Part shown: positions 1 through 10,815 of the stretch, in pieces
How the letters are laid out: each line of letters begins with the position of its first letter
Numbering within the stretch: the stretch's first letter is position 1
Source of the DNA: Distichodus sexfasciatus
Taxonomy: Eukaryota; Chordata; Actinopteri; Characiformes; Distichodontidae
Length of the DNA: 64,000 nucleotides
Reading direction: 5' to 3'
NCBI GenBank assembly: GCA_032718565.1
Contig: JAVGVS010000241.1
Coordinates: forward strand, 17,501 to 81,500
Notes under the pieces: model-generated
Databases searched by the model: none
Told to the model about the DNA's origin: nothing
Seen by the model: the letters and a program-made list of their open reading frames with translations, nothing else
Made by a program: the position numbers and the translations under genes

Positions 1-560
1 GGAAATAATTGTGGTGTGTAATGGAGGATATTGGGGTTTAATGGAGATTGTTGGGGTTTAATGGAAATAATTGTGGTGTGTAATGGAGGATATTGGGGTT
101 TAATGGAGGATATTGGGGTTTAATGGAAATAATTGTGGTGTGTAATGGAGGATATTGGGGTTTAATGGAGAATGTTGGGGTTTAATGGAAATAAATGTGG
201 TGTGTAATGGAGGATATTGGGGTTTAATGGAGGATATTGGGGTTTAATGGAAATAAATGTGGTGTGTAATGGAGGATATTGGGGTTTAATGGAGGATATT
301 GGGGTTTAATGGAAATAAATGTGGTGTGTAATGGAGGATATTGGGGTTTAATGGAGATTGTTGGAGTTTAATGGAAATACATTTGGGGCTGGTTTCTTGC
401 TCATGGATTAAGCTTACTCTTGGACTAAGTTATAGTACTAAGGGAGATTTACCATTTAAAATCAAAGCTCGTCTAGGACTAGGCTTAATCCTTGACTGGG
501 AAAAATTAGGGTGTGTAATGGCGAATGCTGGAGTTTAATGGAAATAAGTTTGATGTGTAA
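1..560. repeat. Minisatellite, block 1 (about 20/42-bp units)
   Basis: Tandem copies of GGATATTGGGGTTTAATGG alternating with GGAAATAAATGTGGTGTGTA. The array starts before the window edge and decays into scattered motif remnants up to about 720. Same sequence family as the block at 1380-2395. Confidence 0.93.
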
Positions 561-729
561 TGGAGAATGTTATGGTTTGGTGGCAATAACCTGATGAAGC
601 TTTGGGTGGATGGACAACATCCAGGTTTAACGGATAAGTGGTTGATGGTGTACGTTGGTGTTTAATGGGCAAATGTGGAGTTTGATGGTGAATGTCAGCG
701 TTTACTGGAAAAGGTTTGATGTTTGATGT

Positions 730-1330
730 GTACAGTGATTTATTAAACCATGTGCAAACTTACATGTAACTACTGTTATTAAAAATTATCAACGTTCTGG
801 CTCTTTGTAAACAAAATATGAGGGAATGAGGTGCGACTCAAGAATTTTTCATTGTATTTTATATTGCATAGCGTCATATTGCTATATTTTTATATTGTGT
901 ACAGATTGTTCCTATTGAACTAATCTCAACTGGTATTACACAATAAACCAGCGTCAAATGACCCTCAAGAACCAATTTAAATTCAGCACTGGATTCACAC
1001 CATTTGTGTGGGACTGTACTGAGGGAGCGATAAATAAAAACATCAACAATAGTAGCTGTAATTACTCCGCTCCTCACCCATGTGCTACACTTGAATAATC
1101 TGATTGTGTGTAATTAATGGGGCCGAAGGTAATTAATGCAGTCAACAGCTCCTGTGTTAATTCATTTGTCCGGGACAGTATGAAATATGATCTTGTGTGC
1201 CGCGTTACTGTGAGAAATACCCGGGTCTCTGGCTCCACCTGTTTGTCTGAGAAGCGGTCAGGACTAATGCAGAGTGTTTTAAGAATTTAGATCAGTTTTA
1301 AATCATTTGGGCAGTCAGGGTGATGCAAAC
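730..1330. other. Unique spacer between the minisatellite blocks
   Basis: No supported gene. 1080-1260 is non-repetitive and has two TAATTAATG-type motifs (near 1111 and 1132), which resemble homeodomain core sites. Whether it is regulatory cannot be judged from sequence alone. Confidence 0.45.
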
Positions 1331-1379
1331 TGTACGACAGTCTTAATGGAAATGTGAAGAATATGAAACTCAAAAAGTT

Positions 1380-2395
1380 GTGTTTGATTGTGAACGTTGG
1401 TGTTTGATAGTAATTGATGGCGTTTAAATGTTGGATAAATGTTGGTGTTTAATGAGATGGGTTGAAGTGAGATTGAGGGTTTAATGGAAAATGTTGTGGT
1501 TTAATGGAAATAGATTTGGCATGTAATGGAGAATCTTGGAGTTTAATGGAAATACATTTGGTGTTTAATGGAGGTTGGTAGATTTTAATGGAGAATATTG
1601 GGGTTTGCTGAAGGATGTTGGTGGAAGTAAATTTGGTGTGTAATGGAGAATGTTGTAGTTTAATGGAAATAAATTAGTTGTATAAGTGAAGTTGTTGGGG
1701 TTTAATGTAAATAAATTTGATGTTTACCGGAGAATGTTGGGGTTTAATGGAAATAAATCTGATGTTTACTGGAGAATGTTGGGGTTTAATGGAAATAAAT
1801 TTGGTGTGTAATGGAGAATGTTGGGGTTTAATAGAAATAAATTTGATGTTTAATGGAGAATGTTGGGGTTTAATGGAAATAAATTGGTGTGTAATGGAGA
1901 ATGTTGGGATTTAATGGAAATAAATTTGATGTTTAATTGAGAATGTTGGGGTTTAATGGAAATAAATTTGGTGTGTAATGGAGAATGTTGGGATTTAATG
2001 GAAATAAATTTGATGTTTACTGGAGAATGTTGGGGTTTAATGGAAATAAATTTGATGTTTACTGGAGAATGTTGGGGTTTAATGGAAATAAATTTGATGT
2101 TTAATGGAGAATGTTGGGGTTTAATGGAAATAAATTTGGTGTGTAATGGAGAATGCTGGGGTTCAATGGAAACAAATTTGGTGTGTAATGGAGAATGTTG
2201 GGATTTAATGGAAATAAATTTTATGTTTAATGGAGAATGTTGGGGTTTAATGGAAATAAATTTTATGTTTAATGGAGAATGTTGGGGTTTAATGGAAGTA
2301 AATTTGGTGTGTAATGAAGAATGTTGGGGTTTAATGGAAATAAATTTTGTTTTAACGGGGAGTGTTGGGGTTTAGTGGAAAAATGGGTTTTAATA
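1380..2395. repeat. 42-bp minisatellite, block 2
   Basis: About 24 copies of a 42-bp unit alternating GGAAATAAATTTG(G/A)TGT and AATGGAGAATGTTGGGGTTT. Because 42 is a multiple of 3, one frame stays open for long stretches and spells a 14-residue repeat (MEINLVCNGECWGL and variants). The open frame follows from the repeat and is not evidence of a gene. Confidence 0.95.
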
Positions 2396-3550
2396 TATAA
2401 ATGGTACCATTTAAGGGCAGCATCTTGGTGTTTGATGGTTTAATTTAGTTTGGTAGAGATTGTGTTACTAGTTTTGAACCTGTAGTCACTGTCCTTTTAT
2501 GTCTTGCTTCTTCTTACTCTACAAATGTCTCTTCAGGAGTGATATAACCTGGACACCTGGTGTGCTGATGCCTTTTGTTTTTCTCTAACTCAAGTGGACG
2601 GCTCTTACTGGTCACTACAGGCTCAGGTCCTAGTGGGAGGTCACAAAGACTGACTGTCCACTGATAGTTTCTGACCGTGAGGCCTGGGGGCCATCTGCTG
2701 CTTAGGAGGATCACAGCTAGACACAAACTCGTACACATAAACACACACACAGTCGCAGTGGACAGCTCTGTGTCCAGCTGGTCACCTGTCAGTCTTCATT
2801 GAGTTCTGGCTTCCTGTCCTGGGGAGAGCATGTAGCTAATTATTACCATAAACTAGCAGGGCAAGAAAACCTAGCAGCAAATGTTAACATGATCATACTA
2901 ACAGCTGTGTGCACGCAATAGCAGTGCATTTGTTCATTATCCCCAGCTGTTATGACTGACCATCTCATAAAGCTGATTAGAATATTACTTCCATGTCATT
3001 GAGATCACGAGATACACGTTTATTGCCGTTTTGACCTACTGACCACGATAGACGTTATTCTTATTAAATCCCCATCTTCATTAATAGCTATGAGTTGGGC
3101 TAATTTGCTTTCCGATTGTTGTCACGACTGCTACGTGAGGAAGATGAGAATGAAATGAGAAGAGCACCTAATTGAATATCCTTTTTATTAATTCTGCACG
3201 CCATTTTCAGTTTTTTTAGGCTTATAAAAATGTTTTCCTAACACAAGGTCTCTCTGAGCGTAGAGCTTGTGCTCAGAAGGAAATGCAGATCGATCGAGGG
3301 GCCGCAAAGGCTGAGCCTTTTTTATGGACATGGAATCACGAGATGCAGGGATTGATTTTGTGAACGAAAAGAGTGGTTTTCAGGGTGAAGTCAATGTGGG
3401 ACCAGCTCGCTTATAAGCTGGCCTTTTTCCAGCTGAAATGTCAAACAGAAGACTGACCGTCTCTGGTCCATTAGGGAGAGGAAGTGTGTTTATGTGTGTG
3501 CTTCTGAATTTGGGGACAGATTTGGAATAAAAAATGGCGTCGTGTGGAGC
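2396..3550. other. Unique non-coding sequence
   Basis: No recognisable gene, tandem repeat or transposon termini. Open frames here are short and have no family signature. Confidence 0.5.
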
Positions 3551-3668
3551 AGTGCTTGGGGATGGTACCTTGCTCATGAATATCTCAGTGGTACCTTTAC
3601 CGGTCTGGGATTGGAACCGGCGACCTTTCCGATCACGGGGCCCTAACCGTTACACTACTAACTGTATT
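3551..3668 (-). mobile_element. SINE-A, partial
   Basis: Reverse-strand copy of the tRNA-headed SINE-A. GGTACCTTGCTCATGA is the reverse of the body motif, followed by an inverted B-box-like GGAACCGG and the head CCCTAACCGTTACACTAC. The 3' half is missing. Confidence 0.85.
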
Positions 3669-3752
3669 TTAGCACAGTAGTTATACTGTTATTAGATTTA
3701 CCAAAATACTCTCAACGTTTGACGTTGATTAGACTTTTCGAGTTTTCACAAG

Positions 3753-4122
3753 GGGCAGCACGGTGGTGCAGTGGTTAGCGTTGCCGCGTCACAGCAAGAA
3801 GGTCCTGGGTTCGAACCCTGGGGAAAAGGCCGTAGGGCCTTTCTGTGTGGAGTTTGCATGCTCTCCCCGTGTTTGCTTGGGTTTTCTCCGGGTGCTCCGG
3901 TTTTCCCCACAGTCCAAAGGCATGCGATACAGGTTAATTGGCAACTCTAAATTGGCCCCGTAAGGTGTGAATGTGAGTGTGATTGTGTGAGTGTGTGTGC
4001 CCTGAAGTGTCTTGGCGTACAGGGTTGTTCCCCGCCTTGTGCCCATAAATTCCCGGGATAGGCTCCAGTTCCTCCATGCGACCCCAGTTAGGATTAAGCG
4101 GCTCAGATTATGAATGAATGAA
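3753..4122 (+). mobile_element. DANA/Mermaid-like tRNA SINE, full length
   Basis: The head has an A-box-like TGGTGCAGTGG (3764-3774) and a B box GGTTCGAACC (3808-3817). The body has the phrases typical of zebrafish DANA/Mermaid SINEs (TGTGTGGAGTTTGCATG, CTCCGGGTGCTCCGG, CACAGTCCAAAGGCATGC). It ends in GAATGAATGAA. A perfect 12-bp direct repeat AGTTTTCACAAG flanks it (3741-3752 and 4123-4134), as expected for a target-site duplication. The family name is recalled from the motif, not searched. Confidence 0.92.
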
Positions 4123-4134
4123 AGTTTTCACAAG

Positions 4135-4791
4135 ACCACAACATACACAAGTTCAGAAATGTTACTACAAAGTTGAACAAAGAACCACATTCAGCTCTTA
4201 CTTAAGCATAAGTGAGGTAAGGGATAACAAACGACCGCTCTGTATGCCAGTGTTGGAGCAAAGTAATCCAATAATCCTACAGTTAATACCTAGTGAGGGA
4301 CTGAGTGTGTGTCCCTGTGTTGCCCCTGTTCTTCAAAACAGAGAATCCACAGAGGCAGTTGCAATGAAAAATTTACAGTTCCTCTGACACTCCTCTGACC
4401 GAGTGACCGTGTCCGCTGCCAGTGACTCACCAGCATGTTACATGAGGAGAAAGTTTCAGTTACTGTTTACTCAAACCCACACGCCTGCTCTCATTCGCCA
4501 GGGGATGGCATTCCTCTTACCGTAACCTCTTTAATATGAGATGACGCGCTGACTTCAACCAGAGGAGCTAAAGACTGGAGGCTTTACACTAAATGCAACA
4601 TTAACCAAAAGTTTAAGATAAAAAATGTCATTGTTGTTGAATGAGAATGCAGCCTAATGTTTACCTACTAGCTTATTTCTGTTTTGTTCACTGTTAATAA
4701 ATATAATTAGGTTTTATTCAATGAAAAGTATCATATTATTCATGTTTCTAATACAAGTAAAAATGCTTTAGTTTTAGAACATTAAAATACT
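4135..4791. other. Unique non-coding sequence
   Basis: No supported gene. 4380-4560 is the least AT-rich part and shows no splice-bounded open frame with a recognisable family. Confidence 0.45.
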
Positions 4792-5046
4792 GGGGCAGTT
4801 GGTGGCGTAACGGTTGGGTGTTCACCAAGTGATCAGAAGGTTGCCGGTTCGAATCCCAGACCCGTAGAGTTGCCACTAAGGTACTCATGAGCAAGGTACT
4901 GTCTCCAAGCACTGCTCTCCGGGCGCTGCCCGTGTTAGCCGTCCAGTGCTCCTTCACGGATGGGTCAAACGCAAAGATCATATTTGGTTGTGGTGCACTG
5001 TGTGCTGTGTTGTGGTGTGTCCACAGTGACAAATAATTACTCACTT
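4792..5046 (+). mobile_element. SINE-A, near full length
   Basis: Good reference copy. It starts GGGGCAGTTGGTGGCG, has A-box-like TGGCGTAACGG (4803-4813) and a consensus B box GGTTCGAATCC (4846-4856). The body is GGTACTCATGAGCAAGGTAC and the tail GACAAATAATTACTCACTTT. The head is tRNA-derived, but the sequence does not fold as an intact tRNA gene. Confidence 0.92.
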
Positions 5047-5700
5047 TACAGTATGTATACTACAGATATGTACACTGCAAGGGAAATCTAATGTTTGCCC
5101 ATAACCTTCGTAATGAATTTTTTCAGATTTACTATTTGCCTTAAATTAGCAACAAAGTGATGATTACATTGCCAACAACACCTTAAATGTGAAGCAAAAC
5201 CCAAGAATCATTGTTGAATTTGGTCATAAGTTAACTATTTATTGTTCACTCTTAAAGGTTTTATTAGTATAAAATATTTTTTGTGATAATGGTCATTTTA
5301 CAAGGTTTTGTAGCTCTGGTGGACAACAGCACTGTGAGAGCAGCGTAACGCTGTCTCATGTGCTGAGAGCTCTTGAGTTGTCTTTGTACGCAACACGCAC
5401 CAAAAAGGAGTCTTGAGTCTCGAGATGTCTTTCATCGTCTTTTCTTTACTACAATTCAAAGTTGTACAGGCAAGAAATGAATCCCTAAGACTACAAAGAT
5501 ACTTTACGTGGCGTTGCAAATTTGCAAATTTAATTCTGAATGCACAAGTAAAAGAAGGTTATTGGCAAAGGTATCAACACAGGTAGACTAAAAGTGGTCC
5601 TAAAGCAGAACCCTGTGGTACTCCATACAACATAATACAACATCCATAACTAGTTTGCAACTTGTAGGTGAAGGAAGCAGGAAAATGCTGATCAAAGGTA
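5047..5700. other. Unique AT-rich sequence
   Basis: No gene or repeat recognised. Confidence 0.4.
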
Positions 5701-5708
5701 AACTAGTG

Positions 5709-5900
5709 ATCAACCAATACATCTTAATCAGGGCTGATACCGATACTGATTATTACTAATCAAAAAGAGCGATAGTCAATATTTTAAATATTTTATTTTA
5801 ACCTTCAGTGTTAGGTGTTGGTGGGCTAAACTCATGACATCATGACAAATCAGATCTAGACAGGACATTCCTCTGGACCACAGAGTGGTGATTTCACATT
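5709..5900. mobile_element. hAT-like element fragment
   Basis: GATCAACCAATAC and GGGCTGATACCGATACTGATTATTACTA resemble the end of the element at 28444-28894. GGGCTAAACTCATGACATCATGAC recurs as a variant near 48020. It looks like decayed pieces of one GAGGTCGACCGAT-type family. Confidence 0.5.
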
Positions 5901-5904
5901 CATC

Positions 5905-6145
5905 AGTTCTTCCAGGATTTTTGAGATTGTTGCAGCCTAAAAAAACTGATTTTGCAGCAGGGTTTTAAAAAAATTGCGATGAAAGTTGCAATGTGTTTGC
6001 TGCAGCTTATGGCTCAACGTTTTGCAGGAAATGACAATGACTGGTCAAAAATTTGCAGAAAATTGCATGGTAGTAATGAATTCTCGGGGATTGTTTGAAT
6101 TTGCGGTAATAGTTGCGATCGCACCATTGCAAAATCCTGGAGTGT
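5905..6145. mobile_element. Inverted-repeat MITE (CCAGGATTTTGC ends)
   Basis: Left end CCAGGATTTTTGAGATTGTTG is roughly complementary to right end ATTGCAAAATCCTGG. The interior (GACAATGACTGGTCAAAAATTTGCAG, TAGTAATGAATT) recurs at 24180-24355, showing a dispersed family. Confidence 0.7.
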
Positions 6146-6239
6146 CTGTTTTATAGTAGTACATTTTTAATGAATTTGTTTATCAGCATATCACTTTAGT
6201 AAGGAACCGATACTGATACTCTGGCTGCATCAGAACAGC

Positions 6240-6422
6240 ACATTTACATTTATAGCATTTAGCAGACGCTGTTATCCAGAGCAATTTACATTTCCTAATT
6301 TAATGAGAGTTCCCCTGAGAGCATGTTAAATGTCTTGCTCAGGGACCCAGTGTTGGTAACACCAGAGGTCAGATTCTCTTGGTCCAAAGGCGAGTGTCCT
6401 ACCACTAGGCCACCAACACAGA
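6240..6422 (-). mobile_element. SINE-B, reverse copy
   Basis: Begins with the common fish tail ATTTAGCAGACGCTGTTATC and ends with the reversed tRNA-like head CCTACCACTAGGCCACC. The central CTTGCTCAGGGACCC matches the other copies. Confidence 0.8.
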
Positions 6423-7562
6423 GCTATTTTCATCCCTAATGGAACCTCTAATGGAAACTGTCAGACCTTTTCTACATAAATAAAAGGTAGAATCTAAAGA
6501 ATTCTATTAAGTCAGTAATATTGACAGGGCAGAACTAGTCATCCATTGCTAATGTATAAGTGTGATTGGGAATATTGATCCCACCTCTAAAGGTCTGGCA
6601 GGGAAATTATTGCTTTCCAGTCAGCTAAATTTCAACAGCATGATTCTCCGTACTCTCAAAGTATGCTGTTGGTCTCAAGGAATAACTGATGCTAGAATAT
6701 TCTGTTTCAATCAGAGAGAAAATGAATCCCTTTATGTTTAACACGGCGAGTCGTTTCCCCTCCCTGACTTTCAGTAGCCGGACACGGTCTGTAACTCCCG
6801 TGTGATGATGTGATTGAGTGAGATGGACCTGTGTGTAATGATCAAAGGGCTCGGCCACAGATGAAAGAGTGTCTGCGCTAATAAACCAGTGTGTGCTCTT
6901 TGCTCCCATGTGCTTAAACACTTTGACATCCCAGATACGCTCTGCGCCTTCTCGTTTTCGTTCTCCGTTTTACCTAGTAACGCTGAATTACTTCTTTCCT
7001 TTCTCCTTATCTATCTACACTCCTCGTCCTCGTTTTCCCTCTGCTTCCTCCTCACAACGGCCCGAGCCCAATTAGCATGTGTAGAACAGTGAGCGGTGGC
7101 CACACAAGCAGCCATACAGATAAAGCCTCCGAGAAAAACCATGTCCAAAGGTTTAATTAGTGTGTGAATAAACTCCAGCCGCTCTGGAGCTGTTCACGTC
7201 TCCGACACACAGTGTTCACGTAGAATCCTTCAGTGCCTCCACTCACATACTGCAAAATAAGTAGCAATTTCTCCAAAGTAAACCTTGTTCTGCCATGTTG
7301 GAAACAAAGTCAGCATAGATTTTTAGATGGATTATGATGGTCATTTGCCGGTTATTGTTTATTCGAAGCATCGAAACCTTTTAAGTACCGATCTGATCCC
7401 ATGTGGTTATGTGGTTTGATTTTTATGCTCTATTAAACGTTATAGCTGCCAGCTGGTGTGGGTTCATAACAATCAAATGTCTTGAAAAGTGAATTTTTAT
7501 ACTATCTGTATAGAGTACCGTTAAAAAGGCTTGAGCCATTCCTTGTTTCTCCATATTTCGGG
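6423..7562. other. Unique non-coding sequence
   Basis: No supported gene. 7060-7215 (around CCTCCGAGAAAAACC and GGTTTAATTAGTGTG) is non-repetitive with moderate GC and could be a conserved element; this needs alignment to another fish. Confidence 0.4.
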
Positions 7563-7726
7563 GTGGTGGTGATCTAGTTGTTAGGAAACTCGACTCGGGA
7601 CCAAGAGGTGGTGGGTTCAAATCCTACCTCCAGCACTACCATCATTGGGACCCTGAGCAAGACCCATAATTCCAAGTTGCTCTCAGAGAGACTGTCTCTG
7701 AAATTCGGAAATGGAAGTCACTCTGG
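7563..7726 (+). mobile_element. SINE-B, 5' part (interrupted)
   Basis: Head GGTGGTGATCTAGTTGTTAGG, B-box-like GGTTCAAATCC, then CCCTGAGCAAGACCC and GGAAATGGAAGTCACTCTGG. The tail resumes at 8614 (CTGGATAAGTGTGCCTGCTAAATGTC), so the SINE is split by the insertion at 7727-8613. Confidence 0.85.
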
Positions 7727-8613
7727 GGTTTCCCAAAACCATAGTTAGTTGCTAATGTGCACTACAATAGTTGCTAATGTAAGTTGCTAATGTACACTAT
7801 GTTTGTTGTTAATGTACACTGTTATTTGCTAATGATAGTTGCTAATGTACACTTTATAAGTTGCTAATGTAAACTACGTTAATTGCTAATGTTAGTTGCT
7901 AATGTACTCTGTTAGTTGCTAATGATAGTTGCTAATTTACAGTAGGGTTAGTTGCTAATGTAAAGTATGTTAGTTGCTAATGTACACTATGTTAGTTGCT
8001 AATGTTAGTTGCTAATGTACACTATGTTAGTTGCTAATGTACACTGTTAGATGCTAATGTGAACTACGTTAGTTGCTAATGTTAGTTGCTAATGTACAGT
8101 CCGTTAGTTGCTAATGATAGTTGCTAATGTACACTGTTAGTTGCTAATGCGCACTGTTGTTGCTAATGTTAGTTGCTAATGTACACTATGTAAGTTGCTA
8201 ATGTACACTGTTAGTTGCTAATGTTAGTTGCTAATGTACACTATGTTAGTTGCTAATGTATACTATGTTAGTTGCTAATGATAGTTGCTAATGTACACTA
8301 TGTTAGTTGCTAATGTACACTGTTAGGTGCTAATGTACACTGTTAGTTGCTAATGTTAGTTGCTAATGTACACTACGTTAGTTGCTAATGTTAGTTGCTA
8401 ATCTACACTATGTTAGTTGCTAATGTTAGTTGCTAATGATAGTTGCTAATGTACACTGTTAGTTGCTAATGTTAGTTGCTAATGTACACTATGTAAGTTG
8501 CTAATGTACACTATGTTAGTTGCTAATGTTAGTTGCTAATCTACACTACGTTAGTTGCTAATGTTAGTTGCTAATCTACACTATGTAAGTTACTAACTTT
8601 TGGGAAACGCACC
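7727..8613. repeat. MITE whose interior expanded into a minisatellite
   Basis: The ends are inverted repeats: GGTTTCCCAAAA at left and TTTTGGGAAACGCACCC at right. Between them is about 0.85 kb of tandem AGTTGCTAATGTACACTATGTT (about 22 bp) and AGTTGCTAATGTT (13 bp) units. A CTGG repeat (7723-7726 and 8614-8617) borders the insertion in the host SINE-B. Confidence 0.88.
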
Positions 8614-8650
8614 CCTGGATAAGTGTGCCTGCTAAATGTCATTAATATAA
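8614..8650 (+). mobile_element. SINE-B tail, 3' of the insertion
   Basis: CTGGATAAGTGTGCCTGCTAAATGTC is the continuation of the SINE-B copy that stops at 7726. Confidence 0.75.
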
Positions 8651-9018
8651 TATAATATTGATAAAAATGATTTTTTGTTTCCAAAGAGCCAGATGTTCTT
8701 GTGTTTTTAATGTAGACTTGAAGAATGGTATTTATATGTATATTTTCATATTCACATCATGTTGCAATAAGTTCTTATTGTGTCATTTTCCCAACAAAAT
8801 ATAAAGTAATGGTATTGAATACATTTCTGGGATTGTTTCTTGCTGTAAAACATGAATTGGCATGGCTGAATGTGGGATTGGAACTGAGAGAATGTGGCTG
8901 AATGTGCACTAGGATATAGACTGAATGCTATTATAATTGTGGCTGTTTATATCTTAAATCTGCTTTTTACATCTTAAGTCTACAATGATGTATTTTGATT
9001 AATATTGTGTTTTGAGGG
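8651..9018. other. AT-rich unique sequence
   Basis: No gene or named repeat recognised. Confidence 0.4.
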
Positions 9019-9220
9019 TCACTGCTTTGAACCAGTAAAGGTACTCATAAGCAAGGTACCGTCCCCCAATCGCTACTCCCTGGGTGTTGCCAAAAAGCTC
9101 CCCTCTTCTCCTCTTTAAGGATGGGTCAAATGCAGGGCTCTCATCAGGGATGTGATGCCAAGCTCTTGGTCAGCATATACATTAATGGCGCATGCTCTTA
9201 TCTAGAGCAACGTCCAATTA
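9019..9220 (+). mobile_element. SINE-A fragment plus tail-like remnant
   Basis: GGTACTCATAAGCAAGGTACC and GGATGGGTCAAATGCAG identify SINE-A (to about 9140). Near 9188, GCGCATGCTCTTATCTAGAGC looks like a decayed SINE-B/LINE tail. Confidence 0.7.
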
Positions 9221-9830
9221 TGCATCCTTTTGTTTTTCACATTAAATAAAGCAATGAAAAATGGAAAAACCTGAAAACACACTCGTAATGTATTTTGGTT
9301 TTTCGTTGGATGCAAACCACACATGTGCAAGTCAGATAAATAAAATGACTTCAAACGCCTCAAATCACTGCAGTCAAAATAATGATGAAGTTCTGTGTTG
9401 ATGAGTTGATTATAGTGCTGAAGAGGGTGAAACTGAGGCTCTCTATCATACAGTTTACACTCTATTTACTCTACATAAACTTGCTCTGTAAGCAGAAAAG
9501 CCCATGTGAATGTCCGTGGCGTGTGTTCACACAAATGTGTAACGCTTCTCCAGTTCTAATCGTCTGCATTAATGCCAGGTCATGGGGTGCTTTGTTTGAA
9601 ATTGTCGAGTGTAGTGGTGTTGGCAGTAACTGTCATTTCGGCTGCTGAATGTTGGCCAGGTCTGACGGTGCTGATGGTTCTTTCTTTGTTGCTATTTGCT
9701 GTTGGAACTGATTGAACAAATGATGGTTTAACTGAATGCTCTTTGTCCTATAAACATGTCTAAAAGGTTGATGTTAGCTAACACAGACCACATATGAGGA
9801 TCTTTAAGTTTGTAGTCAAGTGTGTTCTGG
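9221..9830. other. Unique non-coding sequence
   Basis: Open frame 9382-9648 has no recognisable domain or splice context. No supported gene. Confidence 0.4.
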
Positions 9831-9835
9831 TTTTC

Positions 9836-10487
9836 AGTTGAGTTGAGATCAAGACCACCTAAACCAAGGCCGAGACAAGACCAAGACTTTTGAAGGGCTG
9901 AGACCGAGACTGGACCAGTGCACGTTTTACACCACATAAACTTGCTCTGTAAGTGGAACATGCAAAGCCTAAGCAACATTAAACATGTTTATTTTACTAT
10001 TTTACATATGTATAATGAGGAAATCACTTCACTGGAGGCCTGGTCCAAACTGATCACATCTACATTTTTCTGTATGATGGCGTTCCATATTAGAGTCACG
10101 AGCGCTAACGTGGGTGTTTACATTACGAATAATGTGATTAATGCGTTTTTACGCAATTCAGTTTTTGTGCACGGCATTTCACATACAGAGGAATGAATAT
10201 AATGTCCGGTAAGTTGAAAGTCTTGTGATTCTGACGGTATGGGTGTGGTTTCTGTAATTTAAAGAGTTATTAAAATACCAATTAATAAACAACACAAAAT
10301 GTCTGCATTGGTCTCAAAGAGTTTAATAATAATAATTTCAGAGTTGTGGTCACTACTGGTCTCCAGAGTCTTCTTTGTCCGAGTCCATAACAAGACCGAG
10401 TACAAACATGACCGAGTCGTGTGGGACGTTCCTCTAGACGGTTCCTCTAGAGTGGTGACTTCAGACAGAGCTGTGTCTGCATCTCGG
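9836..10487 (-). mobile_element. Dispersed repeat, reverse copy (family E)
   Basis: Contains GACCACCTAAACCAAGGCCG and CTCCAGAGTCTTCTTTGTCC, which match the reverse of the element at 60290-60841. The central part (ACGCAATTCAG, TCTGACGGTATG) also resembles 57790-57960. Probably a decayed DNA-transposon family. Confidence 0.6.
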
Positions 10488-10489
10488 AA

Positions 10490-10692
10490 GTTAGTAACGT
10501 AACAGAATGTCGCTGGTTCAAGTCCCAGATTGGTAAAGTTACTGCTCAGGTACTCATGAGTAAGGTACCGTCTCCAAGCACTGCCCACCGGGCACTGTCC
10601 ATGTCATCTTACCACTGCTCCTTCACGGATGGGTCAGTTGCAAAAGGTCACATTGTGTTTGTGTTCACGATGACAAATAATCACTCACTTAA
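10490..10692 (+). mobile_element. SINE-A copy
   Basis: AGTAACGTAACAG head, GGTTCAAGTCCC B box, CAGGTACTCATGAGTAAGG body, GACAAATAATCACTCACTT tail. Confidence 0.88.
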
Positions 10693-10724
10693 GGTCACTT
10701 AAATCAGGACCAGTATTTTACTGG

Positions 10725-10815
10725 AATATCGGTTTCAAAAATGTCTGATGTTGAAACCCATAAAAGGCTTAAATATTGACACCAATAATCACCCTGGCCG
10801 ATAATCGGACCACAC
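10725..10815. mobile_element. hAT-like fragment
   Basis: GGCCGATAATCGGACCACACC resembles the right end of the 28444-28894 element, and AACCCATAAAAGGCTTAAATATTG recurs near 48946. Confidence 0.55.

Noticed and set aside
1717..2375. 14-residue repeat protein
   Set aside because: Produced by a 42-bp minisatellite; one stop interrupts it, and there is no start context or family match.
4803..4856. tRNA genes, suggested by A and B boxes here and at other SINE heads
   Set aside because: Boxes belong to SINE heads with long 3' bodies; no complete cloverleaf.
7741..8590. CRISPR-like regular repeats
   Set aside because: No unique spacers of constant size; units abut and vary; eukaryotic minisatellite inside a MITE.
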